A DNA stretch of 64,000 nt from Tritrichomonas musculus (lineage: Eukaryota; Parabasalia; Tritrichomonadida; Tritrichomonadidae), in assembly GCA_039105265.1 (NCBI GenBank), contig JAPFFF010000012.1, positions 1,488,001 through 1,552,000 of the forward strand. Direction: 5' to 3'. Of the stretch, positions 32,875-42,127 are shown one piece after another; within the stretch, counting starts at the first letter, position 1; each line of letters opens with the position of its first letter. Below the pieces are notes generated by a model. It was not told the origin of the DNA. It saw only the letters and a program-made list of their open reading frames with translations, and ran no database searches. The translations under genes were made by a program, and so were the position numbers.

Positions 32875-33420
32875 TATACAAATCACCAAAAATCTTGTGC
32901 TGATTTCTCAATTGAAATAATAGTTACAGTAGTGTTTCAAAATTGGAAAATGTTTTTTAACTAAAAAAATCCACTTTTTGAATCTAATCTTTCTGAAAAG
33001 ATATAAACTTTTTCAAAGAAAATCAAAAAATAAATGATAAATTTGAGAAGTTTTTTTTCAAAAAGTAGATTTTTTATTTTCGAACCTTTATTTAATAATC
33101 CGATAACTTTTTGAATGCTTGAATAGAAATTTTATCTATTTTTTGAATTGTTATTTGGATTGTTATTTTTAAAAAGTCGATTTTTTATTTTCGCAACGTT
33201 TTTGGATTATGAAACACTACTGTAATCAACAAAAGCGATTTCTACATATAATTTACTTTTTTACTTTTCTTTTGATGTTTTATTAAACGTTTTTTATACG
33301 AACCATCCAAAATCTTGTACTGATTTCTCAATTGAAATAATAGTTAATCAACAAAAGTGATTTCTACATATAATTTACTTTTTTACTTTTCTTTTGATGT
33401 TTTATTAAACGTTTGTTATA
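32875..33420. repeat. Tandem duplication of about 120 bases, first copy split by a MITE
   Basis: The second copy (about 33296-33420) is continuous. The first copy (about 32875-32926 plus 33227-33295) is the same sequence, interrupted at TAGTTA/ATCAACAAAAG by the element at 32927-33224. The shared words include CTGATTTCTCAATTGAAATA and GATTTCTACATATAATTTAC. The copies differ by only a few bases. Confidence 0.8.
32927..33224. mobile_element. Mariner-type MITE with TA target duplication
   Basis: The 298-base element starts CAGTAGTGTTTCA and ends TGAAACACTACTG, is flanked by TA on both sides, and is absent from the neighbouring duplicate, which has a single TA at the same point. This fixes its ends to the base. 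The interior is A/T-rich with repeated TTTTTATTTTCG words and has no gene. It resembles Tc1/mariner non-autonomous elements. Confidence 0.85.
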
Positions 33421-33588
33421 TCTTGATATGTTTAAATTGTAATTTTATTTGAATGTGAATCATCTTATAAAATTATCTTTCAAAATATTAAACAAAAAGG
33501 TAAAAATTATATAAATAAAAATAAATAAATAATAAATATTGAATTAAAATGTTCTTTTATTAATTTTTATTGAATTGATTATCTGATT

Positions 33589-33954
33589 TTACTCGAAAAG
33601 TTTTTTACTTTTCATGAAATTGTCTGCTGCTCTCCAACATCTAATTTTAAATAACGGAATAGAATTCAAAATATGCATATCATTTTTAAAATCAATAATT
33701 GAAAGAAACTCATCGAAACAAATAGAAAAAGGAATAGTAGTATCATTCAGTTCGGGATAAATTTTGATTATTTCTATAATTGTTTCGTATAAAGCCTTCT
33801 TCGCGATCTTTTGGTGCAGAGTTTTGCAGTTGGAAATCCAAATAGCTTTGTCTTCTTTGGATACTTTAAAAGAATAAGCAGGTTTATGGCCTCTTCGATT
33901 ATTAGAATCGAATTCAATTCGTTCTTTGGCATTGAATTCATGAACCTCATGCAT
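33589..33954 (-). CDS. Unrecognised protein, possibly a transposon fragment
   Basis: A 121-residue frame from an ATG at 33954 has a protein-like composition (GHKPAYSFKVSKEDKAIWIS, LHQKIAKKALYETIIEIIKI). The same frame is open upstream to about 34040 (reading NCFDYPIPDYPEFDIKWN before the Met), so the true start may be lost. No motif was recognised. It lies head to head with the MULE remnant and may be part of the same or another mobile element. Confidence 0.35.
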   Translation of the reverse strand: MHEVHEFNAKERIEFDSNNRRGHKPAYSFKVSKEDKAIWISNCKTLHQKIAKKALYETIIEIIKIYPELNDTTIPFSICFDEFLSIIDFKNDMHILNSIPLFKIRCWRAADNFMKSKKLFE

Positions 33955-34047
33955 GTTCCATTTGATATCAAATTCTGGATAATCTGGAATTGGATAATCA
34001 AAGCAGTTTCGTATTATTTCGACTAATTTAACGAGTAAATCTTGATT

Positions 34048-34171
34048 TCAATTTTGTATCTGCCAATTATTACCTGAAAGTGAGAAAGATAACGAAGAAG
34101 GCAATTATTACCTGAAAGTGAGTCAGTTGATTCGTCATCTTCCTCAATTTTGTATCTGCCAATTATTACCT
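34048..34171 (+). repeat. Scrambled duplications at the 5' end of the MULE gene
   Basis: A 28-base word (starting TCAATTTTGTATCTGCC) occurs at 34048-34075 and again at 34144-34171. Between them lies AGTGAGAAAGATAACGAAGA (34077 onwards), copied from the acidic repeat of the same gene at 34511 onwards. This patchwork suggests template switching or end repair during transposition. Confidence 0.6.
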
Positions 34172-36234
34172 GAAAGAGCGGATGATGTCAATAATAGTAA
34201 AGACAGAAAAAAAAAAGTAATTGATAACGAATCAAAGATTAGGAATTTGGAAAACCCGCACTTCAGGTCTCTTCCGCATAAAAATTCTTTCTATATTACA
34301 TTGCCTTTGCCAAACAACAAAGAAATAATTTCATATTATGAATCTATTAAAAAAATGATATTAATTGGAAAAACATCAAACCTGATCAACTTTTCTTTAA
34401 TGGACTAAAACAAACTGAAAATTGCAATGAAGGAGATAATACTGAAGGAGAACAAGATCTTAATGATCAAGTAGGTAGTATCATTAATGTTGATGATTTT
34501 GAAGAAGGCAGTGAGAAAGATAACGAAGAAGGCAATGAAGAAGATGACGAAGAAGGCAATGAAGAAGATGACGAAGAAGGCAATGAAGAAGTTGACGAAG
34601 AAGGCAATGAAGAAGTTGACGAAGAAGGTAATGAAGAAGACGATGAAAATGAAATAACTATAGACGATATTGAACTTCATGCACCTTTTACCAATCCTAT
34701 TCAAGCTCAAGCATTTATTAGCAAAGCAAATAAAGGTTATAGAATAGTTCAAGTTAAAACAAATAAAAAAGATGTTTTGATTTTCAAATGCAGTGCAAAA
34801 AGTTGCAATTACCAAATCGTATGTAATAAAAACAAAGATGGTAATTATATATTAGATCATACCTCCCATACATGTCTTCGTCATAAAACAATTTCTAAAA
34901 AAGAACTAGAAGAAGCCGTTTTTACAGTTGGAAAAACCGAACAATTGACCATGTCATACCAAAATGCTGTTTGTAAAGCACTAAATATTCCTGAAAAAGG
35001 TATTAATACTCAAAGAATACGTAATGCATACAATCGAGTGTTTAAATTAAGCAAGAATAAAAGAATAAAATCATGGAGGAAACTTGCTAGTTTCATTGAG
35101 ATTATCAAAGCAAATGGTGGTTATGGATTAATCACTAAAAATGACGGTGAAAAAATCAATTTCGTGGGATTTGTTCCAGATTATTCGGTAACTTTCCTTC
35201 GTTCTTCATTGTTCTTCGGAGTTGTTCAAATGGATACACGCTTCCAAACAGGAGTTTCTGGGGAAAATTTATATACTATGATTGGTTTGACGGGTGACAG
35301 AACCATACTACCAATTGGGGCAGCATGGGCACCTTCTGAAAGTTCTGAATCAACCGATAAGTTCCTTAGTATGCTTCAGAACGAGCTTTATAAGATTAAA
35401 TCATGTCAAACCGATGAATCTTTAAAACTAATAAAAAGCATTGAAAAAGTTGGAATTATTAGTCAATTATGCAATTGGCATTTAGAAAAGCATATTAAAA
35501 AAAATAAAGCAATTTTTAAAGTATTAGTTAGTTCTGAAAATTCACATGATTATGCAAAAGTAAAGCATAAAATCAACACAAAATATCCAAAATTAAAGGC
35601 AAAATTAGACGAAAATAATAAATGGTCCAAAATAACCAGATTTGAATGTAATTCTCCAAGAGATCAAAATATTTCTACTGCGTGCGTTGAATCACTAAAT
35701 GCATTCATTGTAAGACTCAAATTAAAAGATAAGGAACCGTTGGATGTTTTCTTACAAATTTATGAATTCGGGTTTTTTCAAATTAAAGAAATATGTTCAC
35801 AGAATACTTATTTAACTAGATCAGCAAGTGATTGGCTGACATATGCTTTAACAATAGCTCATCATCTTACTGTCGCCAAAACTCCACTTAATTGGAGAAA
35901 ATATAAAGTCACTAAAGATGGATGCTTGAATTCAAAATGCACCGTGTTCATTAATAATAATGAGATTCCTTCTTGTAGTTGTAAATTTTTTTTTGATTGC
36001 GGGATGCCATGCGTTCACATGTTAGCTGTGGCATGTAAATATAATTTTGATTGGTGTTCATGGATTCATCCTCGTTTTTTCCCAGCCAAATATAAAAACG
36101 TTTTTCAGAATAATCTCATTTATCCTGATTTCGATCAAATAATATTGACAAATAAAGATGTTCCTGTCATTATCAAATCTTTAAAGAGAAGGCAAAAAAG
36201 AATTCCCACGCCAGGTGATGTTCCTCCTAAGTAA
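34118..36234 (+). pseudogene. MULE-family transposase, probably frameshifted
   Basis: The protein has an acidic N-terminal region with tandem EEGNEEDD/EEGNEEVD units (34500-34645) and then a Cys/His region (FKCSAKSCNYQIVC). Next is the MULE catalytic domain with the first Asp in VVQMDTRFQTGVSGENLYTM and the conserved CNWHLEKHIKKN. It ends with a SWIM zinc finger CSCKFFFDCGMPCVHML. It stops at 36234. From 34351 to 36234 one frame is open but has no ATG near its start. The N-terminal sequence before it (LPNNKEIISYYESIKK) lies in another frame that meets it at the A run near 34348-34356, so one frameshift or an assembly error is likely. The second catalytic Asp is probably in QTDESLKL. Terminal inverted repeats were not found. 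Confidence 0.8.
34500..34645 (+). repeat. Acidic 24-base tandem repeat inside the MULE gene
   Basis: GAAGAAGGCAATGAAGAAGA-type units of 24 bases repeat about six times and encode eight-residue acidic units (EEGNEEDD and EEGNEEVD). The unit length is a multiple of three, so changes in copy number keep the frame. It gives the transposase a highly negative linker. Confidence 0.7.
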
Positions 36235-36266
36235 TTAATAAATAATAGCATTTAAATATTCAAACA

Positions 36267-36269
36267 TTT

Positions 36270-36303
<34 letters not shown>
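36267..36303. repeat. T10A27 homopolymer junction
   Basis: A run of ten T followed directly by 27 A, 33 bases after the MULE stop codon. It could be a slippage-prone tract or mark an old end. Nothing further can be read from it. Confidence 0.6.
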
Positions 36304-36307
<4 letters not shown>

Positions 36308-36444
36308 TTATTTAAAACTCCTAATATAATACAAAAATAATATATAATAATAAGAATCTTATTAGAAGGACTCATTTTATTTATCATGCATTTATTTCTT
36401 TAATTTAGATTACAAAATTAAATATTCTATCAGATCTAAAAATA

Positions 36445-36726
36445 ATGATTAAATATAAACAATATACCCTTATAAACTCATTTATACTTCTTGTGAAAAA
36501 CAACAAATATATAGATTCATTTAAAGATGTCAGAACATATGTTTTGTGTGATATGCTAGATTTAGTAGCGCATAATTATTATAATAATGATTTTGATAGT
36601 GAAAGAAAAAAAGCTCTTAATTATTGGATGATTGAGATGTACCATACATTAAAACTAACATCTTTACTTTTTGAATGCACTACCTGTTTTATCATTATTG
36701 TTTCCTGTGGTTTTTCTAAATGTTAG
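36445..36726 (+). CDS. Possible small reading frame, unrecognised
   Basis: A 93-codon frame with an ATG start and the stretch YVLCDMLDLVAHNYYNNDFD. Parts look protein-like, but the ends are Ile/Phe/Leu/Cys-rich and typical of chance translation in this sequence. It lies between the MULE and the mariner relic, and no family is seen. Confidence 0.2.
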   Translation: MIKYKQYTLINSFILLVKNNKYIDSFKDVRTYVLCDMLDLVAHNYYNNDFDSERKKALNYWMIEMYHTLKLTSLLFECTTCFIIIVSCGFSKC

Positions 36727-36737
36727 TCATCTGATTT

Positions 36738-37605
36738 TACAGGGTGTTTTAAAAGTTTCAGGACTCAAGAAACAGAAAAGTATTCAAAACAGAACAAATA
36801 TACAATAAAAAACTTTATATAATAATTAATATATTATTATATTTTTATCAACCAACAACATCCAAATAAAAAGTTATTATCAATATATAAATGTCCTTTT
36901 TTTGGACGGTTACTTTTTAAAAAAATGGAGCAAATGTATTGCATCAAACATTTGAAACTCCTGGGATATCAAGTCAATGAAATCGTAGACCAATTATAGG
37001 ATTGGTTTGGGGACCAGAGTCTTAGTAGAACTCAGGTTTATTATCGGATAGGTGAGCTCAATAGAAGACGTACAGATCTTTCTGATGCAACTCGTTCAGT
37101 ACGACCTCGACATACATATATTGATGATGAAATTCTCACATGGATAAGAATTGAGATTGCATCCATGGTAGGATCAAGAGGAGCCAAAGTATTCCACCGG
37201 TTGCCTGAATTAGGATATAAAAATTATTTATTAACATGTATTCCACATCAATTAAATAATATACTGAAAAAGTTGAGGTTCGAAATGTCAAAGATAATGA
37301 TCCAGAAGCTCAATTATTTGAAGCATGATAAATTTAAATACATATGCACAGGTGATGAAACATAGTGCAAATATCATTTCGATCATAAAAGGAAATGTCA
37401 TTTTTATTGGCTTAAATGGTCTAGCCATTCTTGATTTTGTCCCTAACAGACTGTCTCTAACATCATATTATTTCATAAATAATATTTCAAAACAGCATGA
37501 GATTAATGCCGATGCATATGAATTTAAGAAAATCAAGAAAGTTGTTTACCTTCATTTTGATAATGTGAGTATTATTTTCTTCAAAAGCTGTGAAACAATA
37601 TTTCA
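36738..37605 (+). mobile_element. Mariner element relic with left inverted end
   Basis: TACAGGGTGTTTTAAAAGTT at 36738 is a classic mariner-type left end with its TA. The transposase relic follows about 190 bases later. A matching right end is not visible; the relic runs into the TATCGATAC-rich repeat at 37606. Confidence 0.6.
36925..37605 (+). pseudogene. Mariner transposase relic
   Basis: From the ATG at 36925 the frame reads MEQMYCIKHLKLLGYQVNEI, then a stop at 36997-36999, then DWFGDQSLSRTQVYYRIGEL and RPRHTYIDDEILTWIRIEIA. This is the helix-turn-helix region of mariner transposases. It later reaches YICTGDET followed by a stop where mariners have Trp, then CKYHFDHKRKCHFYW. The GDETW-like motif carries the first catalytic Asp. 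A frameshift later, VVYLHFDNVSI matches the HxDN motif with the second catalytic Asp. Parts between the N-terminal domain and GDET are missing. At least two stops and one frameshift are present, so it is dead. Confidence 0.75.
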
Positions 37606-37790
37606 GCGTTGTTTATCGATACGACTAAATACCGGTTACCGAAGAAGTATCGGTATTCGGTAAATATCGATACTTTTTTGCTCGGTATTTTTTAGTATCG
37701 ATACAAAAGTGCTTCGGTATTTTTAGAGTATCAGCGGTTATTAAGAAAGTACTTTATAATACTTTTTATCAGTATCGATACGGTATTTTA
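37606..37790. repeat. Cluster of TATCGATAC / CGGTAT palindromes
   Basis: At least five words of the form TATCGATAC, AGTATCGATAC or CGGTATT occur in both orientations within 185 bases (for example 37614, 37668, 37696 and 37770). The outermost copies are inverted to each other, so this may be a short degenerate MITE lying at the end of the mariner relic. Confidence 0.45.
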
Positions 37791-38183
37791 ATATATATAA
37801 ATTTTATTAATCAATAATGTATAAAAATATTAAAACATTTGATTATTTAATTTTAAATATAATTACTAGCCTATAAAAAGTATATTGTTGTCTTTATTCT
37901 TCAGAAATCTCGTCATATTCATTTTCATTAAACAATCCAAATTTTCGATATAATTATTATCATTAAAAACAATAAAATTTATATATTTTATGTGCTTTCT
38001 CATATTAATAGTTAATTCAATAGTTCTGGAATGTTATATTTATCTGCAAATAGAAATTGACATGAAGATGATTAAATTTACGATATTTTAGAAACCATTG
38101 ATTATTCAATTATTATGATGATTATTTGTTGTAAAATACGTAATTAAGAGAATTAACAATATTCATTAGAACCTTATAAATTT
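37791..38183. other. AT-rich spacer before the Polinton
   Basis: About 390 bases of A/T-rich DNA without a gene. It appears to be host flank of the large element that follows. I see no other feature. Confidence 0.4.
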
Positions 38184-38345
38184 AGTAGTATAGTATAGGC
38201 TGGGATTCATTCTTCACCCCAGCCTACACTGCTCGCCACCAAGCTCAGGTACACCTTCGCTTGGGCCTCGCTACCCGGCCAAATACCCTCTGAAAACCTA
38301 TCGTAAGTACACACCCTCTACTTTCACTATTCCGCCAATGTCATT
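38184..38345. repeat. G/C-rich patch, candidate left terminal repeat of the Polinton
   Basis: A G/C-rich block interrupts A/T-rich DNA. It opens with a perfect 9-bp stem TAGGCTGGG/CCCAGCCTA (38196-38204 and 38218-38226) around a 13-base loop. It ends about 90 bases before the stop of the first Polinton gene. Terminal status is inferred from position, since the opposite end is not in the window. Confidence 0.4.
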
Positions 38346-38431
38346 TCCAAGGTATGGAGTAGTTTTTGAGCTTTCTAATGGTGTTTTTTGAATTCTACAC
38401 CCGAAAAAAATATCTATCAACTTTTTGTATT

Positions 38432-41400
38432 TTACAGTAATGAATGTATTACATTCTTAGTGTTATCTGCAGTTAAGATACCATTTGATGTAAAGAATGA
38501 CGAGTTAATCAATATGTAATTAACTGTTGCATTGATCACGAAATTGCTGTTACTACTTAATGGAAATTCAATATTGTTTAACCAGATCTTAGTTGGTTCA
38601 CATTGATATTCAAACTTAGGTGAATTATTAACGTTGAATGATATATTGATTTTGATTTCGTTTACACTGGTAACATTATCTCTGGTTTCATTATAAGTCA
38701 AATAGAGTGTTCCCTCATATGCATCAAGTTGTTTTTCGAATTGATAACGAATGCTTGTACTATTTGGTACGCTGAATGTGTACTTAATTAGTGTTAATTT
38801 ATTCACTAACGCATCTAACCTAGCTTTTAATGATTCGTTCTCATGTTGTAGATTTGATATCTGACTGTTCATTGTTACGATTTTAGTAACATTATCACCT
38901 ACTAACTTGGCTAGATCTTGATGAGATTTAATATAATTATTTAATTTTGTCTTCAGTTCATCATTTTCACTTTTTAATGCATAATTGGTCAAATCAACAG
39001 GTTCAGGGATTTCACTTTTCAATGCTATTTTATCTTGCTTCAATATTTTTTCCGCTAATATTAATTTGGTATCAAAAGAGTCTTCCCCATTATCGATGTA
39101 AAAGCATAGACCATTACTATCGCTTTTATAATGAGTTAAGTTATAGGTTGTTCCATCAATTTCAACATCGACATTAACTCCATCATCAGTAATAACACCA
39201 TTATAATCAAACAAATAATCAAACTCTTTTACAAAACCATCGTTATTTGATATTGTTCCAACAAGGCGAATTCCACTATTCAATTTTATTTTGACTTCCC
39301 ACGATCCTGAACTATCTTGTACATTTTCAAATGGCACTTCAATAGATTCTTTGTATATCAAATCATTTTTGCTTCGATATTTTGCATCTGCTTCTTCTTT
39401 CGTATACAGGTTATCCATATTAACCATATTATTTTTTAATTCATCTAATGCTTCATTTACTTCATCAACAGTTGGGAATTCATTTAATGTAGTAGCTAGA
39501 GCTGTATCATTCTTTTCTATCTGCTCATGTAATGTATCTATCTTCTTATGTAAAGCATCTATATCACAAGTATATGCTAAATCATTTGTGGTAAATTCCA
39601 TTCTTCTTTTTGCTGTATTCTCTTTGATGCTGATTCCTCCAACCCTATGTTTATTTGGGTTTGATATAACAAATGTTTTGTCATTCATAGTGCAGCTAGG
39701 AAAATCAGTTGTTCCTTGGTAATTAATTGTTCCACCAGTAATATTAATAGTAACTATATTCTCTTCATAATCAACATCATTGTATTCACTAACTTTTTGG
39801 ACCAAAAATCGTGCTTTGATTATTCCATCTGTGATAACATCTTCAGCCTCCAAATGAACCTCGCCATTGACATATTTACCAACAACATCTATTATGTCAT
39901 CTCTAACCAAATCTGTTGATGACACACTCTTCTCTACAGTAGTCGCTAATGTTTTTATCATTGGTTTCATCGTATGACGGAATCTCTTACACATATCTAT
40001 TGTTGATGTTAATGTCATGGCTACTTTAGACGGATCATCAAGTTCATCAGTAAAGTTTATTTCATTAACAGGTACATACTCCTCATCGCACCAAGCTATT
40101 ATTGCATTTAATTTATCTTTGTCTGTTGATTTTGCTGTTGATCTTAATAATGATCTCTGAATTGGAATAGATACCATATCACCAAAGAATACATCAGCTC
40201 CAATATCAGGTAGTTCGTCAGTGAGCTTACCAGCAATATCTTCTACAACATTTGTACCAACATCAGACACCTTGGTTACAGTATTTATTAATTCCCTACC
40301 CCCAGTTTGTGCTGCTTTAGATGCAAATGATAATGCTTTACCAGCAACACCTATACCAGTAGCACCTAATACACAACCAACAGCACCTAAAGCAATACCT
40401 ATGTTAGCTTTCATATCTACCTTATCCACTTCTTTTTGTAAATATTTTGTCTTCGCTGCTTGTTCTGCCATCTCTGAGTTCAATGTCTCTACATTGTTCT
40501 TTATATCTTTCACGTCATAAGAAACCACATCAACAGTATTTGTAACCATGTTTAGATCTGATCGCATAGTCATAATGTTATCAGCTGTAATTATCTTCGA
40601 AGAAGTAATATTGAAGTCCGTATACAAAGTTGTAGCTGCATCTGGTCTTGGAGTAATCTCATAAAATTGTTGTTGAATAATGTACTTAAAAGCATTTGTT
40701 GTTGGATCCCAGTTAACTTCTTCTATAGGATCCGTGTACTGTTGACGTAAATAGAGTTCGATATCTCTAGTCGCTATGTTAATGTTACTGCTGGACCAAT
40801 AATAGTTAATTTTTTCAATACTATCTAATTCAGCAATCAAATCTATGTCGTACCCATAATGTTCGTTCTTATGTAGTTCATCCCATCTAAAAGTAAGCCT
40901 GTTACTCGCTCCATCAAGTGACATATCGTAAACAATTTTGTCTATACGGTTCAACAACGACTCTACCTCTTCTTTATTACTGTTTTGGATCTGTAATTGT
41001 AGCGGTAAATAATCGTATCCTTCTTTAGTATATATCTCTACTGTTGAATCACATCTATCTATTTCTATGCTATGTGCAGAACCATTTGCCTCTGTACCAT
41101 CTTTGAACAACAACTTTGTAGTGCCATTGGCGAACATCACTTTCATGAAATTTTCATTAGTATCATCCAACAACATCTTATTCCATTCACTACGTTTGCA
41201 TCTAACATAGCATCCACTTGCTCCATAATTATTTTGGTTTACACGAAGATATTGCTTACTGCTCTCTATTTTCCCATTGCTACGTCCTTGCATGTTCTCT
41301 CCAACCCATTTTGTTCCATCCCATATTAGGCTCCATCTATTACCAAAACAGTGTTCAGTAAATGTAAAATTAAGGTTAATGGGTATTGTATAATCATTTG

Positions 41401-42100
41401 GAATTCGATATATCATCTTATAGTAATCAACTGAGTCGACATTCACTGTAGTTACGACACTTGGTTTATAAAAGTAATGAACATCTGATTCATACAACTG
41501 AAGAGCATTACGCGCATCTATTACATCACACTTGACTACTGGCTTCTTCGCAACCATCGAGTCTTGCTTTAGTAAGTACTGTATCGATAGCTCCCCATTC
41601 ATGTATAATGAATATGGATTCACACCGAGTCTAGTATCAAATGCTATAAAGAACTCAGGGCCGAATGTAGTCCAATGTGTGACCATACATTTAAGATCAG
41701 TACGACATGTAATACACGGACCTTTTGCTTGATGATTTTCAACGTATGCAGTAAATTCTTTCACTAGATTGCCTTCATAATCGTATATCACTTCTTTCCT
41801 AAGTATGAACTTGAATACGACAGTTACGTCAGGAGCAGCTATTATCTTATTTAGTACGTCATTTGACATATTAATTTTCAGGATGTTGTAGTTAGCCATC
41901 GACAGTGATTCATCTTTATAGGCTGTTATGTTCTCATTTTTGATTTCATATTCAGGATAACCTTCTACTTCTTCAAACCAGCTTCCTCCTTGTACATATC
42001 CATCCAAATCACTCAGCGTTAATAATTCACTTCCTTTCCTAGTAGCATCTCCTACCTTAAATTGTATGTCTCCAATGAATTTTGTTGTCGTCTCGTCCAT
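38432..42100 (-). CDS. Polinton large structural-type protein, 1222 residues
   Basis: One of three large minus-strand proteins that share blocks. A Trp-rich block (RWSLIWDGTKWVGENMQG) lies near residue 257. The block SSKIITADNIMTMRSDLNMV lies near 500-518. A short coiled coil (about 520-560) and a Gly/Ala-rich hydrophobic stretch (IGIALGAVGCVLGATGIGVA) follow. After residue 640 there is a region rich in beta-type residues, with an IIAWCDEEY block also seen in the 713-residue neighbour. Predicted short coiled coils occur near 850-900 and 1060-1105. The C-terminus is beta-rich. The modular layout resembles fibre or appendage proteins, which is inference. No enzyme motif is seen. The start ATG is preceded by TTTTTTTGGACTTAA, like other genes of this element. 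Confidence 0.7.
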   Translation of the reverse strand: MDETTTKFIGDIQFKVGDATRKGSELLTLSDLDGYVQGGSWFEEVEGYPEYEIKNENITAYKDESLSMANYNILKINMSNDVLNKIIAAPDVTVVFKFILRKEVIYDYEGNLVKEFTAYVENHQAKGPCITCRTDLKCMVTHWTTFGPEFFIAFDTRLGVNPYSLYMNGELSIQYLLKQDSMVAKKPVVKCDVIDARNALQLYESDVHYFYKPSVVTTVNVDSVDYYKMIYRIPNDYTIPINLNFTFTEHCFGNRWSLIWDGTKWVGENMQGRSNGKIESSKQYLRVNQNNYGASGCYVRCKRSEWNKMLLDDTNENFMKVMFANGTTKLLFKDGTEANGSAHSIEIDRCDSTVEIYTKEGYDYLPLQLQIQNSNKEEVESLLNRIDKIVYDMSLDGASNRLTFRWDELHKNEHYGYDIDLIAELDSIEKINYYWSSSNINIATRDIELYLRQQYTDPIEEVNWDPTTNAFKYIIQQQFYEITPRPDAATTLYTDFNITSSKIITADNIMTMRSDLNMVTNTVDVVSYDVKDIKNNVETLNSEMAEQAAKTKYLQKEVDKVDMKANIGIALGAVGCVLGATGIGVAGKALSFASKAAQTGGRELINTVTKVSDVGTNVVEDIAGKLTDELPDIGADVFFGDMVSIPIQRSLLRSTAKSTDKDKLNAIIAWCDEEYVPVNEINFTDELDDPSKVAMTLTSTIDMCKRFRHTMKPMIKTLATTVEKSVSSTDLVRDDIIDVVGKYVNGEVHLEAEDVITDGIIKARFLVQKVSEYNDVDYEENIVTINITGGTINYQGTTDFPSCTMNDKTFVISNPNKHRVGGISIKENTAKRRMEFTTNDLAYTCDIDALHKKIDTLHEQIEKNDTALATTLNEFPTVDEVNEALDELKNNMVNMDNLYTKEEADAKYRSKNDLIYKESIEVPFENVQDSSGSWEVKIKLNSGIRLVGTISNNDGFVKEFDYLFDYNGVITDDGVNVDVEIDGTTYNLTHYKSDSNGLCFYIDNGEDSFDTKLILAEKILKQDKIALKSEIPEPVDLTNYALKSENDELKTKLNNYIKSHQDLAKLVGDNVTKIVTMNSQISNLQHENESLKARLDALVNKLTLIKYTFSVPNSTSIRYQFEKQLDAYEGTLYLTYNETRDNVTSVNEIKINISFNVNNSPKFEYQCEPTKIWLNNIEFPLSSNSNFVINATVNYILINSSFFTSNGILTADNTKNVIHSLL

Positions 42101-42127
42101 TTAAGTCCAAAAAAATAATTCTCTATT

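Noticed and set aside
34405-34815. Minus-strand frame of repeated FVNFFIAFF units
   Set aside because: It is the antisense of the acidic repeat in the MULE gene.
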